A stretch of 64,000 bases of DNA from an uncultured Flavobacteriaceae bacterium (GCA_905181615.1 CAJIYH010000002.1:620001-684000); one strand, 5' to 3'; shown: positions 52,563 through 63,186, numbered from the stretch's first letter. The notes: a model not told the origin generated them from the letters alone. A program made the numbers and translations.

Positions 52563-54970
52563 ATTATTGGAAAAGCTTCTGGGTTAGATTCGTGCATTAT
52601 GGCATACACTTTTTCAAAGATATCATCTTCTGATGGTTTGGAAAAATAATCTCCATCACTACCATAAGCCGGTCTGTGTGGTTTAGAAGTTAATGTTTGC
52701 GGTGTACTATCTAATAAGGGAAATATATTCTGAACATCAATTAATTGCTGAAGAATATAGGCAGAAGCACCTCCAGGAACATCTTCATCAATTACTAAAA
52801 TTCGATTTGTTTTTTCAACACTTTTTTGGATATCATGGGCTATGTCGAAAGGCAATAAGGTTTGAATATCAATTACTTCAACATCAATATCAAACTGCAT
52901 CAGTTCTTTAGCTACTGTTTCAACCATTCGCAACGTTGAACCATAAGAAACTATAGTTATATCTGCCCCCTCTTTAATAACTTCAACTTTCCCCAGGGGA
53001 ATTCTAAATTGACCTAGATTAGAAGGTTTACGTTCTTTTAGACGGTATCCATTTAGAGCTTCAACAACGATTGCTGGTTCGTCTCCTTCTAATAATGTAT
53101 TATACATTCCAGCTGCTTGAGTCATATTTCTTGGCACTGCAACGTTAATTCCTCTAACAAGATTTATAATTCCTCCCATCGGAGATCCGCTATGCCAGAT
53201 TCCTTCTAAACGGTGTCCTCGGGTTCTAATAATTAATGGAGCAGCCTGTTTTCCAATAGTTCTGTAGTGGTAGGAAGCGAGATCATCACTTAAAGTTTGA
53301 ATGCAATACAGTATATAATCTAGGTATTGAATTTCAGCTATAGGACGAAGACCCCTTAAAGCCAGACCAATTCCCTGACCCATAATTGTAGCTTCACGTA
53401 TCCCAGTATCTGCTACTCTAGTCGCTCCATACTTCAATTGCATGCCTTCTAAGCCTTGATTTACATCACCAATAACTCCGACGTCTTCTCCAAAAAGCAA
53501 GAGTTTATCATTACTTCCTAATAGGGCGTCAAAATTATCCCTAATAATAATTCTTCCATCTACCCACTCTTCATCTTCAGAATATTGAACAGCAACCAAA
53601 TCTATATTTGCTAATCTTTTGTCAGACTGGCTATGAAGGTGAGAACTAAATTTTGGATTTAGTTTTTCTGTAAGCTCGTTTTTCCAAACTCTAATTTCTG
53701 ATCTTACAGGATGATCATAATGAGTTAATATTCGTAAAGCTTTTCGGGCTGTATGCAGCAAGTCTTTATACGTTGGCTCAGAAATACCATTTAGTTGCTT
53801 ATTAAGTATTTGAAAATTGGAATCATTATTAGTTGATTGTGTTGCCTTTTTAATCAATATTTTGATTTGCTTTTTACATTCAATTATAGGGTTCTGATAG
53901 TCACTCCATGCATCTGACTTTGCCTGACGCACTATTTTTTTATTTTCATCTTCAATTGCCGCTAACTCTTCATCAGTAGCAAAACCGTTACTGAGGATCC
54001 ATTCCCTTGTTTTTAGGTTACAATCGTATCGGTTTTCCCAATCTAAACGTTCGTTAGTCTTGTATCTTTGATGGGATCCAGAGGTTGAATGTCCTAGTGG
54101 TTGAGTTAATTCTTGTACATGGACTAAAACTGGAACGTGTTGATTTCGAGCTAATTTTTCAGCATATTTATAGGTTTCTACCAATGCTGCATAGTCCCAA
54201 CCTTTAACCGTTAATATTTCAAAACCTTTTTCAGTATCATTTCGCTGTAATCCTTCAAGAGCTTTTGAAATACTTCCCTTAGTTGTTTGTTCGTCATTAT
54301 GAACGGAAATCCCGTAGTCGTCATCCCAAACACTAATAACCATAGGGATTTGCATAACTCCAGCTGCATTGACGGCTTCAAAGAAAAGTCCTTCACTGGT
54401 ACTTGCATTTCCAATAGTTCCCCAAGCAATTTCATTTCCATTTTCAGAAAATTTTTCGGAATCTTTTATGTTTAAAGCTCGATATACTTTTGAAGCTTGT
54501 GCTAAACCAACTAAACGAGGCATTTGACCCGCAGTAGGGGATATGTCTGAACTGTGATTTTTTTGATCTGTAAGTTTCTTCCAACTCCCATCTTCTTCGT
54601 TACTTCTGGTAACAAAATGACCACCCATTTGCCTTCCACCAGACATAGGTTCGGCTTCTATGTCCGGATGAGCATATAGTGCAGCAAAAATTTCTTTAGG
54701 ACTTAAATGCCCTTGTTCCATTAGAATTGTTTGATCTCGGTAGTATCCAGATCTAAAATCTCCATTCTTAAAAAACTTACTTAGAATTAACTGGGGCAAT
54801 TCTTTTCCATCACCAAAGATGCCGAATTTTGCTTTTCCAGTCATTACTTCTCTTCTTCCCAATATAGAACACTCCCGACTTAACGAGATTAATCTATAGT
54901 CTGCAAGTACTTGCTCTTTGAAATCTTTATAAGAAAGTGGAATTTCTACGGCAAGTTTTTTGTTTAGCAT
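52559..54970 (-). CDS. fused 2-oxoacid dehydrogenase E1 alpha-beta
   Basis: This 803-residue protein joins the alpha and beta chains of a branched-chain 2-oxoacid dehydrogenase-type E1, which uses thiamine diphosphate to decarboxylate the oxoacid and pass the acyl group to the E2 lipoate. The alpha part (about 15-400) has SGGRQMGGHFVTRSNEEDGS, AWGTIGNASTSEGLFFEAVN and SVWDDDYGISV. The beta part (about 470-800) has LLLFGEDVGVIGDVNQGLEG, ATRVADTGIREATIMGQGIG and LLPFDIAHDIQKSVEKTNRI. Fused E1 of this form is usual in Bacteroidota. No E2 or E3 gene is adjacent. It converges with holA. Confidence 0.92.
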   Translation of the reverse strand: MLNKKLAVEIPLSYKDFKEQVLADYRLISLSRECSILGRREVMTGKAKFGIFGDGKELPQLILSKFFKNGDFRSGYYRDQTILMEQGHLSPKEIFAALYAHPDIEAEPMSGGRQMGGHFVTRSNEEDGSWKKLTDQKNHSSDISPTAGQMPRLVGLAQASKVYRALNIKDSEKFSENGNEIAWGTIGNASTSEGLFFEAVNAAGVMQIPMVISVWDDDYGISVHNDEQTTKGSISKALEGLQRNDTEKGFEILTVKGWDYAALVETYKYAEKLARNQHVPVLVHVQELTQPLGHSTSGSHQRYKTNERLDWENRYDCNLKTREWILSNGFATDEELAAIEDENKKIVRQAKSDAWSDYQNPIIECKKQIKILIKKATQSTNNDSNFQILNKQLNGISEPTYKDLLHTARKALRILTHYDHPVRSEIRVWKNELTEKLNPKFSSHLHSQSDKRLANIDLVAVQYSEDEEWVDGRIIIRDNFDALLGSNDKLLLFGEDVGVIGDVNQGLEGMQLKYGATRVADTGIREATIMGQGIGLALRGLRPIAEIQYLDYILYCIQTLSDDLASYHYRTIGKQAAPLIIRTRGHRLEGIWHSGSPMGGIINLVRGINVAVPRNMTQAAGMYNTLLEGDEPAIVVEALNGYRLKERKPSNLGQFRIPLGKVEVIKEGADITIVSYGSTLRMVETVAKELMQFDIDVEVIDIQTLLPFDIAHDIQKSVEKTNRILVIDEDVPGGASAYILQQLIDVQNIFPLLDSTPQTLTSKPHRPAYGSDGDYFSKPSEDDIFEKVYAIMHESNPEAFPII

Positions 54971-55059
54971 GGTGAAAAATTAGCATTGCGAATTTACAAA
55001 AATTAAGGGAGACAGTATAATATACTATTTCTTAGTTCAAGAAACTAAACCTCAAGATA

Positions 55060-57873
55060 CTAAAACCATCTTCTCGAAAATAACTGTTTAAGGTTGTTCA
55101 AATCAACTGTTAGGACAAAACGCATATTTGAAAAATAATCAGCATCATTTAGAACGTAATTTTCTGAATTCTGGATCGGAAAATAAAATTCCAGATAATC
55201 CGGAACAAGGTTTATTCTTAAACCGGAGTCATAAAAGCCTCTTGCCTTAGAATTCCGATTCTTAGTCAGCCCTAAATCGGCATAAACCTCTACCCATTTC
55301 CATACACTAAAACCAAAATTGGTAGCAAGTATATAATCATTAGCATTTGGGTTTTCAAATTTTGACTTAAATCCACCTTCAGATAAAATAAACTGCTGAC
55401 TGTATATTCCATCGTTATCTGATCTTCCCAGATAGTTGTATCGAAACAAATAATCAGAAGATCTGTTAAGGCTATAGTCAAAGTAGGACGTGTCTTGAAT
55501 GTTGTTCCATAAGAATTTACCTCCAAAAAATCGAAGAGAAACGGTTCTTCCATCATGAAAGAGATGACGAAATTCTGTATTGAAATTTAATTTACCAAAA
55601 AGATTTGAAAACTCTAGATTTAATCCAATTTTCAAAAACCGAATGGCTTCTTTGTTAGCGTACAAATACCCTAAATTCCCAACATTATAGTTTGGGGTTG
55701 AAATCTCATCTGAACCAAATTCTCTATTTACACTAACATAAGATAGGGAATAAGCTTCTCGTTCATTGGATCTGAAGTCATCAGGACGTTTAATTACTGT
55801 TAGGGAGGGGACAAATATTTTGTAACGTAGATTTTCATCATAATGAAAACTACTCCCAAACAAACCTAATTGGGTTAAATAAAATGAGGAGTCTTCATTG
55901 TATATTTTATAGTTGACACTTATCGATCCAACCAGATTGTTTAAGCGCGAACTATAGTTGGGGTTAAATTCATATACAAATGGTTTTCTTTGAAATGCCT
56001 TGTTAGATAGCTTAGTTCCAAAAGTTAAACCATCGTATGCATTAAAGTCTATTTTAGGATTAAAAAAAACTTGACTCCTTTTTCTATCTTCTAAATCTTT
56101 AATGAAGGTAAATTTTAGTGGTTTTAATGAAGTTCTCTTTAATTTTCTGTAATTATTTTGTTGATTAAATTCAGGTATTTTAGAAACAGGATTTATTACT
56201 AAATAATCAGCCCCAATATTTTTCAATTGAATCTTTGATGTTTTTTTTGGGTTAATGATTTGAAATGACTGAATAACACTATCATTCCTAAGCTGTGCAA
56301 TTGTGTACGGGATTAAATTAGCTTGAATTTGTTTTACTTTTACTGATATTGAATCTGAGTAGCGAGTTAGTTTTTTAAACTTTAAATCAATTGAATTTCG
56401 ACTGCTTAAAAATCCTTTGGTGAACCATGGGATATCTATTTCCATTGTTAACGCATCTAATAATTGGGTTTTCGATTGAACTTTTCCAATTTGATTTTTA
56501 AAAGCTGTATTTATTATCTCCTTTCCATGATAATTATACGCATAGCGAATACCGTGTGCCACCAAAGCAGGCTGAGAAACACGTTCATTAAACTTAATTA
56601 AGTCACTTTTTGAAGTTAATGGAGCTTGCTGGATGTTATTGCGGATGGTATACTCACTAAAAAACAAAAATCCCTCATTAAATTTGGATTCACTTAATGT
56701 GTAATTTTTTAAAAATGGTTTTAATAAAGGCTGTCTAGAAATTGCTCCGAGTAATTTTTGATTTGGGTAATGATATTCAACATATTCCATTAATAGCAGC
56801 GAATGAAGACCTCCAGTTAACCAAAAACTTTCTCTTGGATCAAGTAAGAACTGTTCTGTTAAATAATGGTTTAAATAGACACTTAATGCTTTTATTTCAA
56901 ATTTAAATTGATCTGTAAAAGGATAAAAAATAGAAGGGATTGAACTTAAACCGAAATATGTTCTTTTTTTATAATCAGATTCAGAAAGCAGCATCTTATT
57001 TTGTGGAAATGCACCAAAACGTTCCCTGACGAAAGATTCAATTTTAATTAAGCTTGGTGTTGGATCAAATTTGTCATCAGTAACTTTCTTGAAATCTGTA
57101 CCAATTTTCAACCCGTTTATTGAAAAATAGGAATATTCTTTTTCGCTTATATGAAATTGGATTTCTTTTGCCTTGCTTATGGATTGGGATATAAATTTGC
57201 GGTCTTTTGTTTTAGATTCTTTCCATTGTGTTAAGTTCGAATTAACATTCAAATGTATTGGCACGTCCCATTCTAAGGAAAAATTAGCAGGTAACGTACT
57301 TGTTTCTTCAAGATCTAAATTACTGTTTGTTATCCATTTTCCATCAATAAATGGAGCGATTTGAATGAAGCAATTCTTTAAATAAAATTCTTTTTCTGAC
57401 ACTATACCATATCCAGTATATCGGGCATCAGGCATTTCAATGTTATAGCTAAGTCTTATGTTTATTTGCTCATCAACCATTAAATCTTTACTCAAAGAAA
57501 TTCTAATAATATCAAGTTGATTTTCTTTTCGAAACCAATTAATCTCTTTATTATTTATGAAGATTTTCAATTCACTAGTTTCTCCTCTCTTAGCTTTTGA
57601 TCCTAAATAAAATCGACGATCGTATTCTTCAGCAAATCTTTGGGCTAATGGTGATTTTGAAGAACTATATGCATGAGACCAATCATTTAAATAAAGAGTT
57701 TTCAAGGCTTTAGGAGTACCATTTCGATATTTTATGGTTTGCGTGACTTTTAATATTTTTTCTGCAGTAATTAATTTAATTTTAATGTCGTACTGAGGCA
57801 ATTTATATTGTCCCATTATCGAAATAGGCAAGTAAGTAATAAGGGTCAATAATAAATAGCGAAGTTGTTTCAC
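55060..57873 (-). CDS. M1-peptidase-like protein with C-terminal beta-barrel, catalytic site lost
   Basis: This 937-residue exported protein (signal peptide about 1-21, YLLLTLITYLPISIMGQ) has an N-terminal M1 aminopeptidase-like region (about 22-520), with IKLITAEKILKVTQTIKYRN and RYTGYGIVSEKEFYLKNCF. It ends in a long beta-strand region (about 590-937) consistent with an outer-membrane barrel (for example KIDFNAYDGLTFGTKLS). In active M1 enzymes the region near residue 345 has HExxH and WLxEG; here it reads SVYLNHYLTEQFLLDPRESF followed by WLTGGLHS, so the zinc site and the Glu are gone. I recall similar barrel-fused gluzincin relatives in Flavobacteriia. It is probably a non-enzymatic surface or secretion factor. 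It lies four bases after the LOG gene. Confidence 0.75.
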   Translation of the reverse strand: MKQLRYLLLTLITYLPISIMGQYKLPQYDIKIKLITAEKILKVTQTIKYRNGTPKALKTLYLNDWSHAYSSSKSPLAQRFAEEYDRRFYLGSKAKRGETSELKIFINNKEINWFRKENQLDIIRISLSKDLMVDEQINIRLSYNIEMPDARYTGYGIVSEKEFYLKNCFIQIAPFIDGKWITNSNLDLEETSTLPANFSLEWDVPIHLNVNSNLTQWKESKTKDRKFISQSISKAKEIQFHISEKEYSYFSINGLKIGTDFKKVTDDKFDPTPSLIKIESFVRERFGAFPQNKMLLSESDYKKRTYFGLSSIPSIFYPFTDQFKFEIKALSVYLNHYLTEQFLLDPRESFWLTGGLHSLLLMEYVEYHYPNQKLLGAISRQPLLKPFLKNYTLSESKFNEGFLFFSEYTIRNNIQQAPLTSKSDLIKFNERVSQPALVAHGIRYAYNYHGKEIINTAFKNQIGKVQSKTQLLDALTMEIDIPWFTKGFLSSRNSIDLKFKKLTRYSDSISVKVKQIQANLIPYTIAQLRNDSVIQSFQIINPKKTSKIQLKNIGADYLVINPVSKIPEFNQQNNYRKLKRTSLKPLKFTFIKDLEDRKRSQVFFNPKIDFNAYDGLTFGTKLSNKAFQRKPFVYEFNPNYSSRLNNLVGSISVNYKIYNEDSSFYLTQLGLFGSSFHYDENLRYKIFVPSLTVIKRPDDFRSNEREAYSLSYVSVNREFGSDEISTPNYNVGNLGYLYANKEAIRFLKIGLNLEFSNLFGKLNFNTEFRHLFHDGRTVSLRFFGGKFLWNNIQDTSYFDYSLNRSSDYLFRYNYLGRSDNDGIYSQQFILSEGGFKSKFENPNANDYILATNFGFSVWKWVEVYADLGLTKNRNSKARGFYDSGLRINLVPDYLEFYFPIQNSENYVLNDADYFSNMRFVLTVDLNNLKQLFSRRWF

Positions 57874-57877
57874 TAGA

Positions 57878-58564
57878 CTAAAAGTTTGGTTTAAAAATTT
57901 CTTCAGAATGAAAGTCTGAAAGACATTCTAAAACTCTTTCTTTAGTATCTACTAAAGAAAATAAATCCAAATCATCTTTACTAATTAACTCACTGCTTAA
58001 TAATGTATTATGAATCCAATCGATTAGAGGGGTCCAAAAACTTGTACCCACAAGAATTATAGGGATTCGATTTATTTTTTTGGTTTGAATTAGTGTAATT
58101 GCTTCAAATAACTCATCTAATGTTCCAAAGCCACCCGGCATAACAACAAAAGCTTGTGCATACTTAACAAACATAACCTTTCGAATAAAAAAATACTCGA
58201 AAGATAAATTTTTATCATTATCTATAAATGGATTCTCGGTTTGCTCAAAAGGTAGTGCAATGTTTAATCCTACTGAAGTTCCGTTAACTTCTTGCGCGCC
58301 TTTGTTTGCAGCCTCCATAATACCAGGGCCACCACCTGTAATGATCCCATATCCTGCTTTTGCAACCGCTGCAGAAACTTCTTTAGCTAATTTATAATAG
58401 GCGTGATTAGGTTTGATCCTAGCCGATCCAAATATAGAAACACAAGGTCCGATGCTTCCCATTTTTTCGTATCCATAAACAAATTCACCCATGATCTTAA
58501 ATAAGGACCAAGAATCATTTGTTTTTGTAGTGTTCCAGCTTTTATTTTTAATTTGAGGGCTCAT
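57878..58564 (-). CDS. LOG family (TIGR00730) Rossmann-fold protein
   Basis: This 228-residue protein belongs to the LOG family, whose members release cytokinin bases from nucleoside monophosphates or cleave AMP-like nucleotides. It has VSIFGSARIKPNHAYYKLAK, GYGIITGGGPGIMEAANKGA and the signature MPGGFGTLDELFEAITLIQT. The two conserved motifs, GGGxGxM and PGGxGTxxE, are intact. It lies five bases after uvrA and four before the barrel gene, so the three share one transcript. The in vivo substrate is not known. Confidence 0.92.
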   Translation of the reverse strand: MSPQIKNKSWNTTKTNDSWSLFKIMGEFVYGYEKMGSIGPCVSIFGSARIKPNHAYYKLAKEVSAAVAKAGYGIITGGGPGIMEAANKGAQEVNGTSVGLNIALPFEQTENPFIDNDKNLSFEYFFIRKVMFVKYAQAFVVMPGGFGTLDELFEAITLIQTKKINRIPIILVGTSFWTPLIDWIHNTLLSSELISKDDLDLFSLVDTKERVLECLSDFHSEEIFKPNF

Positions 58565-58569
58565 GTGAT

Positions 58570-61404
58570 TTAGGGTTTTAATTCTTTTGCTAAATAATAC
58601 GCTGTATGACTTTTTGAATGTTTTATTATTTCTTCTGGTGTACCTTCAACAATAATCTCGCCACCATTTTTACCTCCTTCATAGCCTATATCAATAATAT
58701 GATCTACTTGCTTAATCACATCCATGTTGTGCTCTATGATTAAAACTGTATTGCCTTTACGCACCAAATTATTTAACACTTCTAAAAGCACTCTAATATC
58801 TTCAAAATGCAATCCTGTAGTAGGTTCATCCAAAATAAACAAAGTATTACCCGTATCTCTTTTTGAAAGCTCAGTAGCCAATTTTATGCGTTGTGCTTCT
58901 CCACCAGATAAGTTAGTAGAGGACTGACCAAGACTTATATATCCTAATCCAACATCTTGAAGTGTTTTTAGTTTTCTATAAATTTTAGGAATAGGCTCAA
59001 AAAAGAAACAAGCCTGATCTATTGTCATATTTAATACATCCGATATTGATTTTCCTTTAAAACGAATTTCTAATGTTTCTCTGTTAAATCGTTTTCCTTG
59101 ACAGGATTCACATTCTACTAATACATCGGGTAAAAAATTCATTTCAATAACCTTCATTCCTCCACCCATACAAGTTTCGCACCTTCCTCCCGACACGTTA
59201 AAACTAAACCTTCCTGGCTTATAACCTCGAATTTGTGCTTCTGGAGTTCGGGTAAATAAAGAACGTATTTCACTAAAGACACCTGAATATGTAGCAGGAT
59301 TACTTCTCGGTGTTCGGCCAATTGGACTTTGATTTACATCAACAACCTTATCTAGGTGTTCAAGACCTGTAATGCTTTTATGGGGAAGTGGTTTAGTAAC
59401 ACCATTGAAGAAATGTGCATTAAGAATTGGGTAAAGTGTACCGTTGATTAGCGAAGATTTTCCACTACCTGATACCCCGGTAATTCCAATCATTTTTCCC
59501 AGAGGAAGTTGTAGGGTTACATTTTTTAAGTTATTACCTGAACAATTAGACAGAACAACTGATTTGCCATTTCCTTTTCTTCTAGTATGAGGAATTTCAA
59601 TCGTCTTAATTCCTTTTAAATATTGTGCAGTTAATGAGTTTTTTGTTAAAAGCTGATCAGGCTTTCCTTCTGAAATTATTTCACCTCCGTTTTTACCAGC
59701 AAACGGTCCTATATCTATTACATGATCTGCTTTAATAATCATCTCCTTATCGTGTTCAACTACGATGACTGAATTCCCTAAATCTCTTAAAGAAAATAAA
59801 GACTGAATTAAACGTTCATTGTCACGTTGATGTAATCCAATACTAGGTTCATCCAAAATGTACAATACTCCAACGAGCTGAGAACCAATTTGAGTAGCAA
59901 GTCTTATGCGCTGAGCTTCTCCACCAGACAAAGACTTAGAAGATCTACTTAGAGATAAATAATTCAACCCAACATTGAGTAAAAATTGAAGTCTCGACTT
60001 TATTTCTTTTATTACATCTTCACCTATTTTCAATTCATTTACAGAGAGAAATTGAGGTAAATTGTCGAACCATGCATACAACTCATCGAGATCCATTTGA
60101 GCTAGTTCAGCAATGTTTAGTTTATTTATTTTAAAAAATCGAGCTTCTTTACTCAACCGTGAGCCCTTACAGGTTAAGCAATTGTTTTCATCCATGAAAT
60201 CACTAGCCCAGCGTTTTATATTTGTTGAGCTTGCTAGTTCGAATTGATTTTTAATGAAATTTTCTATTCCCTCATAATCTATTTTATAACTCCTTGTAAT
60301 CCCTAAGGTTTTAGATTCAACAGTGAAAGTTTCGGCTCCACCTTTTAAAATAATTTCAAGAGCTGCAGCTGGAATTTTATTAATGGGATCCGATAGGTTA
60401 AAATCATATCGTTGAGCAATAATCTCCATTTGCTTAAAACTCCAAGAACTCTTTTCTGAGCCAAGAGGTATAATTCCTCCTGCTTTAATCGAGATTGAAG
60501 AGTCGGGAATAATTTTATCCCTGTTAACTATTTGTTGTATTCCTAATCCTCGGCAATCGTTACACATCCCTTTTGGAGAGTTAAAAGAGAAGCTGTTAGG
60601 CTCAGGATTTTGGTATGCGATTCCCGAAGTTGGACACATTAAATTTCGACTAAAATAACGTGCTTTATGGCTGTCTTCATCATAGATTGAAATGGTATCA
60701 CCTCCCTGATACATTCCTGTAATTAAGGATTCCTGCAGACGTTTTATTCCGTTAATGCTATCATTAATTCGCAACCTATCAATTACCAGTTCAATGTCAT
60801 GTGTTTTGTATCGATCGAGTTTCATACCTCTTGAAAGTTCAACGATAACTCCATCTACTCGAACTTTTATAAAGCCTTGACGCCCTAAGTTTTCAAAAAG
60901 TTCACGATAATGACCTTTTCTTGATTTTATTATTGGTGCCAAAATAATAACACGCTGCTCAGCATAATCTTTTTGAATAAGCTCAATGATTTGATCATCG
61001 GTATAGCTTATCATTTTCTCATGAGTTTGATGGCTAAACGCTGTACCAACCCGGGCATACAATAGCCTTAAAAAATCATAAACTTCAGTTATTGTACCTA
61101 CGGTTGATCGTGGACTTTTGGAAGTAGTTTTTTGTTCTATAGCAATAACAGGCGAGAGACCATCAATTTTATCGACTTCAGGACGCTCTAAATTACCTAG
61201 AAATTGACGCACATAAGCGGAAAATGTCTCCATGTAACGACGTTGCCCTTCTGCATAAATTGTATCAAATGCGAGTGATGATTTTCCGCTTCCTGAAAGA
61301 CCTGTTATTACAACAAGTTGATCTCTTGGAATCCGAATATCTATATTTTTTAAGTTATGTACACGAGCACCTTGGACATCGATAACATTAGAATTGTTTT
61401 TCAT
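58570..61404 (-). CDS. uvrA: excinuclease ABC subunit UvrA
   Basis: UvrA finds bulky DNA lesions and loads UvrB. The 944-residue protein has both ABC domains: VITGLSGSGKSSLAFDTIYA and MIGITGVSGSGKSSLINGTL as Walker A, LSGGEAQRIRLATQIGSQLV and LSGGEAQRIKLATELSKRDT as signatures, with DEPSIGLHQRDN and DEPTTGLHFEDI. The C-terminal zinc module (GGRCETCMGGG, VLVECESCQGKRF) keeps all four Cys. In the first zinc module the pair reads CPTS instead of CPxC (LMCPTSGIAY) while the second pair CNDC is kept. I recall this change in other flavobacterial UvrA proteins. Confidence 0.96.
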   Translation of the reverse strand: MKNNSNVIDVQGARVHNLKNIDIRIPRDQLVVITGLSGSGKSSLAFDTIYAEGQRRYMETFSAYVRQFLGNLERPEVDKIDGLSPVIAIEQKTTSKSPRSTVGTITEVYDFLRLLYARVGTAFSHQTHEKMISYTDDQIIELIQKDYAEQRVIILAPIIKSRKGHYRELFENLGRQGFIKVRVDGVIVELSRGMKLDRYKTHDIELVIDRLRINDSINGIKRLQESLITGMYQGGDTISIYDEDSHKARYFSRNLMCPTSGIAYQNPEPNSFSFNSPKGMCNDCRGLGIQQIVNRDKIIPDSSISIKAGGIIPLGSEKSSWSFKQMEIIAQRYDFNLSDPINKIPAAALEIILKGGAETFTVESKTLGITRSYKIDYEGIENFIKNQFELASSTNIKRWASDFMDENNCLTCKGSRLSKEARFFKINKLNIAELAQMDLDELYAWFDNLPQFLSVNELKIGEDVIKEIKSRLQFLLNVGLNYLSLSRSSKSLSGGEAQRIRLATQIGSQLVGVLYILDEPSIGLHQRDNERLIQSLFSLRDLGNSVIVVEHDKEMIIKADHVIDIGPFAGKNGGEIISEGKPDQLLTKNSLTAQYLKGIKTIEIPHTRRKGNGKSVVLSNCSGNNLKNVTLQLPLGKMIGITGVSGSGKSSLINGTLYPILNAHFFNGVTKPLPHKSITGLEHLDKVVDVNQSPIGRTPRSNPATYSGVFSEIRSLFTRTPEAQIRGYKPGRFSFNVSGGRCETCMGGGMKVIEMNFLPDVLVECESCQGKRFNRETLEIRFKGKSISDVLNMTIDQACFFFEPIPKIYRKLKTLQDVGLGYISLGQSSTNLSGGEAQRIKLATELSKRDTGNTLFILDEPTTGLHFEDIRVLLEVLNNLVRKGNTVLIIEHNMDVIKQVDHIIDIGYEGGKNGGEIIVEGTPEEIIKHSKSHTAYYLAKELKP

Positions 61405-61406
61405 AG

Positions 61407-61414
61407 CAAAATTA
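61407..61414 (-). promoter_or_regulatory. -7 box TAATTTTG next to the uvrA start
   Basis: The octamer fits TAnnTTTG on the minus strand and ends two bases before the uvrA ATG. If used, the transcript would start inside the coding region, so this may be chance. Confidence 0.25.
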
Positions 61415-61476
61415 AGCTCTAAAAATACAACTTTAGTCTGAACTAAATTTTCAATTGATTAAAAATTAAAACAATT

Positions 61477-63159
61477 TTAGTAGCTCACGGCAGTGTCATC
61501 TCCACGAGGATCAGCTCCTAAAGTAATTACAGATGAATCATCGATCAAAATAGCATCAACTTTACCGATAATCCGAGATCGTTTTTCTTCTGCTGCATAA
61601 CCTAGACCATTGAGCTTTTTGAGTAGTTTTGCATCAAATTTTTTTGGCTCAAAAGTTATGTAATCAGGCAGCCATTGATGATGAAATCGAGGGGCATTAA
61701 CTGCATCTTGTATGGGTAAATCATGTTCGTAAACATTCAGTATTGTTTGGAAAACTGATGTTATTATTGTTGAGCCTCCTGGCGTACCCAAAACCATATA
61801 AAGTTCTCCATTTTTTTCTACAATTGTTGGGGTCATTGAGCTCAACATACGTTTTTTGGGGACTATTGAATTGGCTTCATTTCCTAATAAACCAAACATG
61901 TTTGGTACTCCTGGTTTACTACTAAAATCATCCATTTCATTGTTCATAAAAACGCCCAGCTCTTCTACAAATACTTTAGAGCCATAACCACCATTTAAAG
62001 TTGTCGTTACTGCTACAGCATTTCCTTGATTATCTACAATCGAAAAATGAGTTGTTTCATCGCTCTCGAAATAGTATGAATCTCCGGGTTTTATATCTGA
62101 AGATAGGGAAGCTTTATTCCAATCAAAACTCTTCATTTTTTTGTTTATATAAAGCGAGTCTAATAAAATTTTTAATGGAACGTCAACAAAGTCAGGGTCT
62201 CCCAAGAACTCACTTCGATCAGCATAAGAACGTCTTTCGGCCTCTACCATCAGTTGAATACTTTTTTGAGTATTATGTCCTAGCGTTTTAATGTCGAAGG
62301 GTTCAACCATTTTCATCATTTGATTTAAACAAACTCCACCACTAGATGGCAATCCCATTGAGATTACATTCAATTCTTTATATCTAAAAGTTAATGGATC
62401 TCGCCATCTTGGTTCGTATTGTTCTAAATCTTTTTGAGTAATAATCCCACCTGCTTCCTTGACACGAGCAACTAAGGCATCTGCTACCCAACCTTGTGTA
62501 AAACCTTTAATGCCATTTTCTGTAATTGCTCTAAGAACCTTACCCAGCGCTGGGTTTTTTAAGACATCTCCAGCCTTAAATTCCTGACTATAAAATGTTT
62601 CTGGCCCATTTATTTTAATAAATAATTCGCGATTTCTTTTGAAACTCCTTGCCTGTTTTTCAGTAACTGCATATCCTTTTTCTGCAAGATCAATTGCAGG
62701 CTGCATTAAATCTATAAGCGGAAGAGTCCCCATTTTTTTATGAATCTCTAATGTTCCAGCAACAGTTCCGGGAACACCTACAGCAAGACCCCCAACTGTG
62801 CTTTTACCAGGAATAACATTTCCCTGGTCATCAAGATATAGATCACGAAAGGCTGCGTTTGGTGCTTGCTCTCTGTAATCTAGTGTCCCTGAAGTACCGT
62901 CTGCATTTCGATAAACAAAAAAACCACCGCCCGTAATATTACCAGCGACTGGATATACAACAGATAAAGCAAAGTTAATTGCAATCATTGCGTCGTAAGC
63001 ATTTCCACCTTTTTTAAGAATATCCACACCTACTTGAGATGCATAAGGCATTGCAGAAACAACACCCCCTTTAATTTGGGGTTTTGTGGTCGTACAACTT
63101 ACGGTTAAAAGAAGAATTATGTAAAGTGTCTGATTAAATAATTTGAATTTTAATTTCAT
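61477..63159 (-). CDS. ggt: gamma-glutamyltransferase, lipoprotein
   Basis: GGT cleaves the gamma-glutamyl bond of glutathione and related peptides outside the cytoplasm. The 560-residue precursor has a lipoprotein signal (LYIILLLTVSC, lipidated Cys22). The large subunit contains AMPYASQVGVDILKKGGNAY, GNITGGGFFVYR and DYREQAPNAAF. Autocleavage should occur before Thr369 in DETTHFSIVDNQG; the small subunit has LNGGYGSKVFVEELGVFMNN and LGTPGGSTIITSVFQTILN. Both the nucleophile Thr and the substrate-binding GG motif are intact. It follows the broken ACP phosphodiesterase gene by 27 bases. Confidence 0.95.
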   Translation of the reverse strand: MKLKFKLFNQTLYIILLLTVSCTTTKPQIKGGVVSAMPYASQVGVDILKKGGNAYDAMIAINFALSVVYPVAGNITGGGFFVYRNADGTSGTLDYREQAPNAAFRDLYLDDQGNVIPGKSTVGGLAVGVPGTVAGTLEIHKKMGTLPLIDLMQPAIDLAEKGYAVTEKQARSFKRNRELFIKINGPETFYSQEFKAGDVLKNPALGKVLRAITENGIKGFTQGWVADALVARVKEAGGIITQKDLEQYEPRWRDPLTFRYKELNVISMGLPSSGGVCLNQMMKMVEPFDIKTLGHNTQKSIQLMVEAERRSYADRSEFLGDPDFVDVPLKILLDSLYINKKMKSFDWNKASLSSDIKPGDSYYFESDETTHFSIVDNQGNAVAVTTTLNGGYGSKVFVEELGVFMNNEMDDFSSKPGVPNMFGLLGNEANSIVPKKRMLSSMTPTIVEKNGELYMVLGTPGGSTIITSVFQTILNVYEHDLPIQDAVNAPRFHHQWLPDYITFEPKKFDAKLLKKLNGLGYAAEEKRSRIIGKVDAILIDDSSVITLGADPRGDDTAVSY

Positions 63160-63186
63160 AGGGCAGTATTTGTTTATATTATTTTC

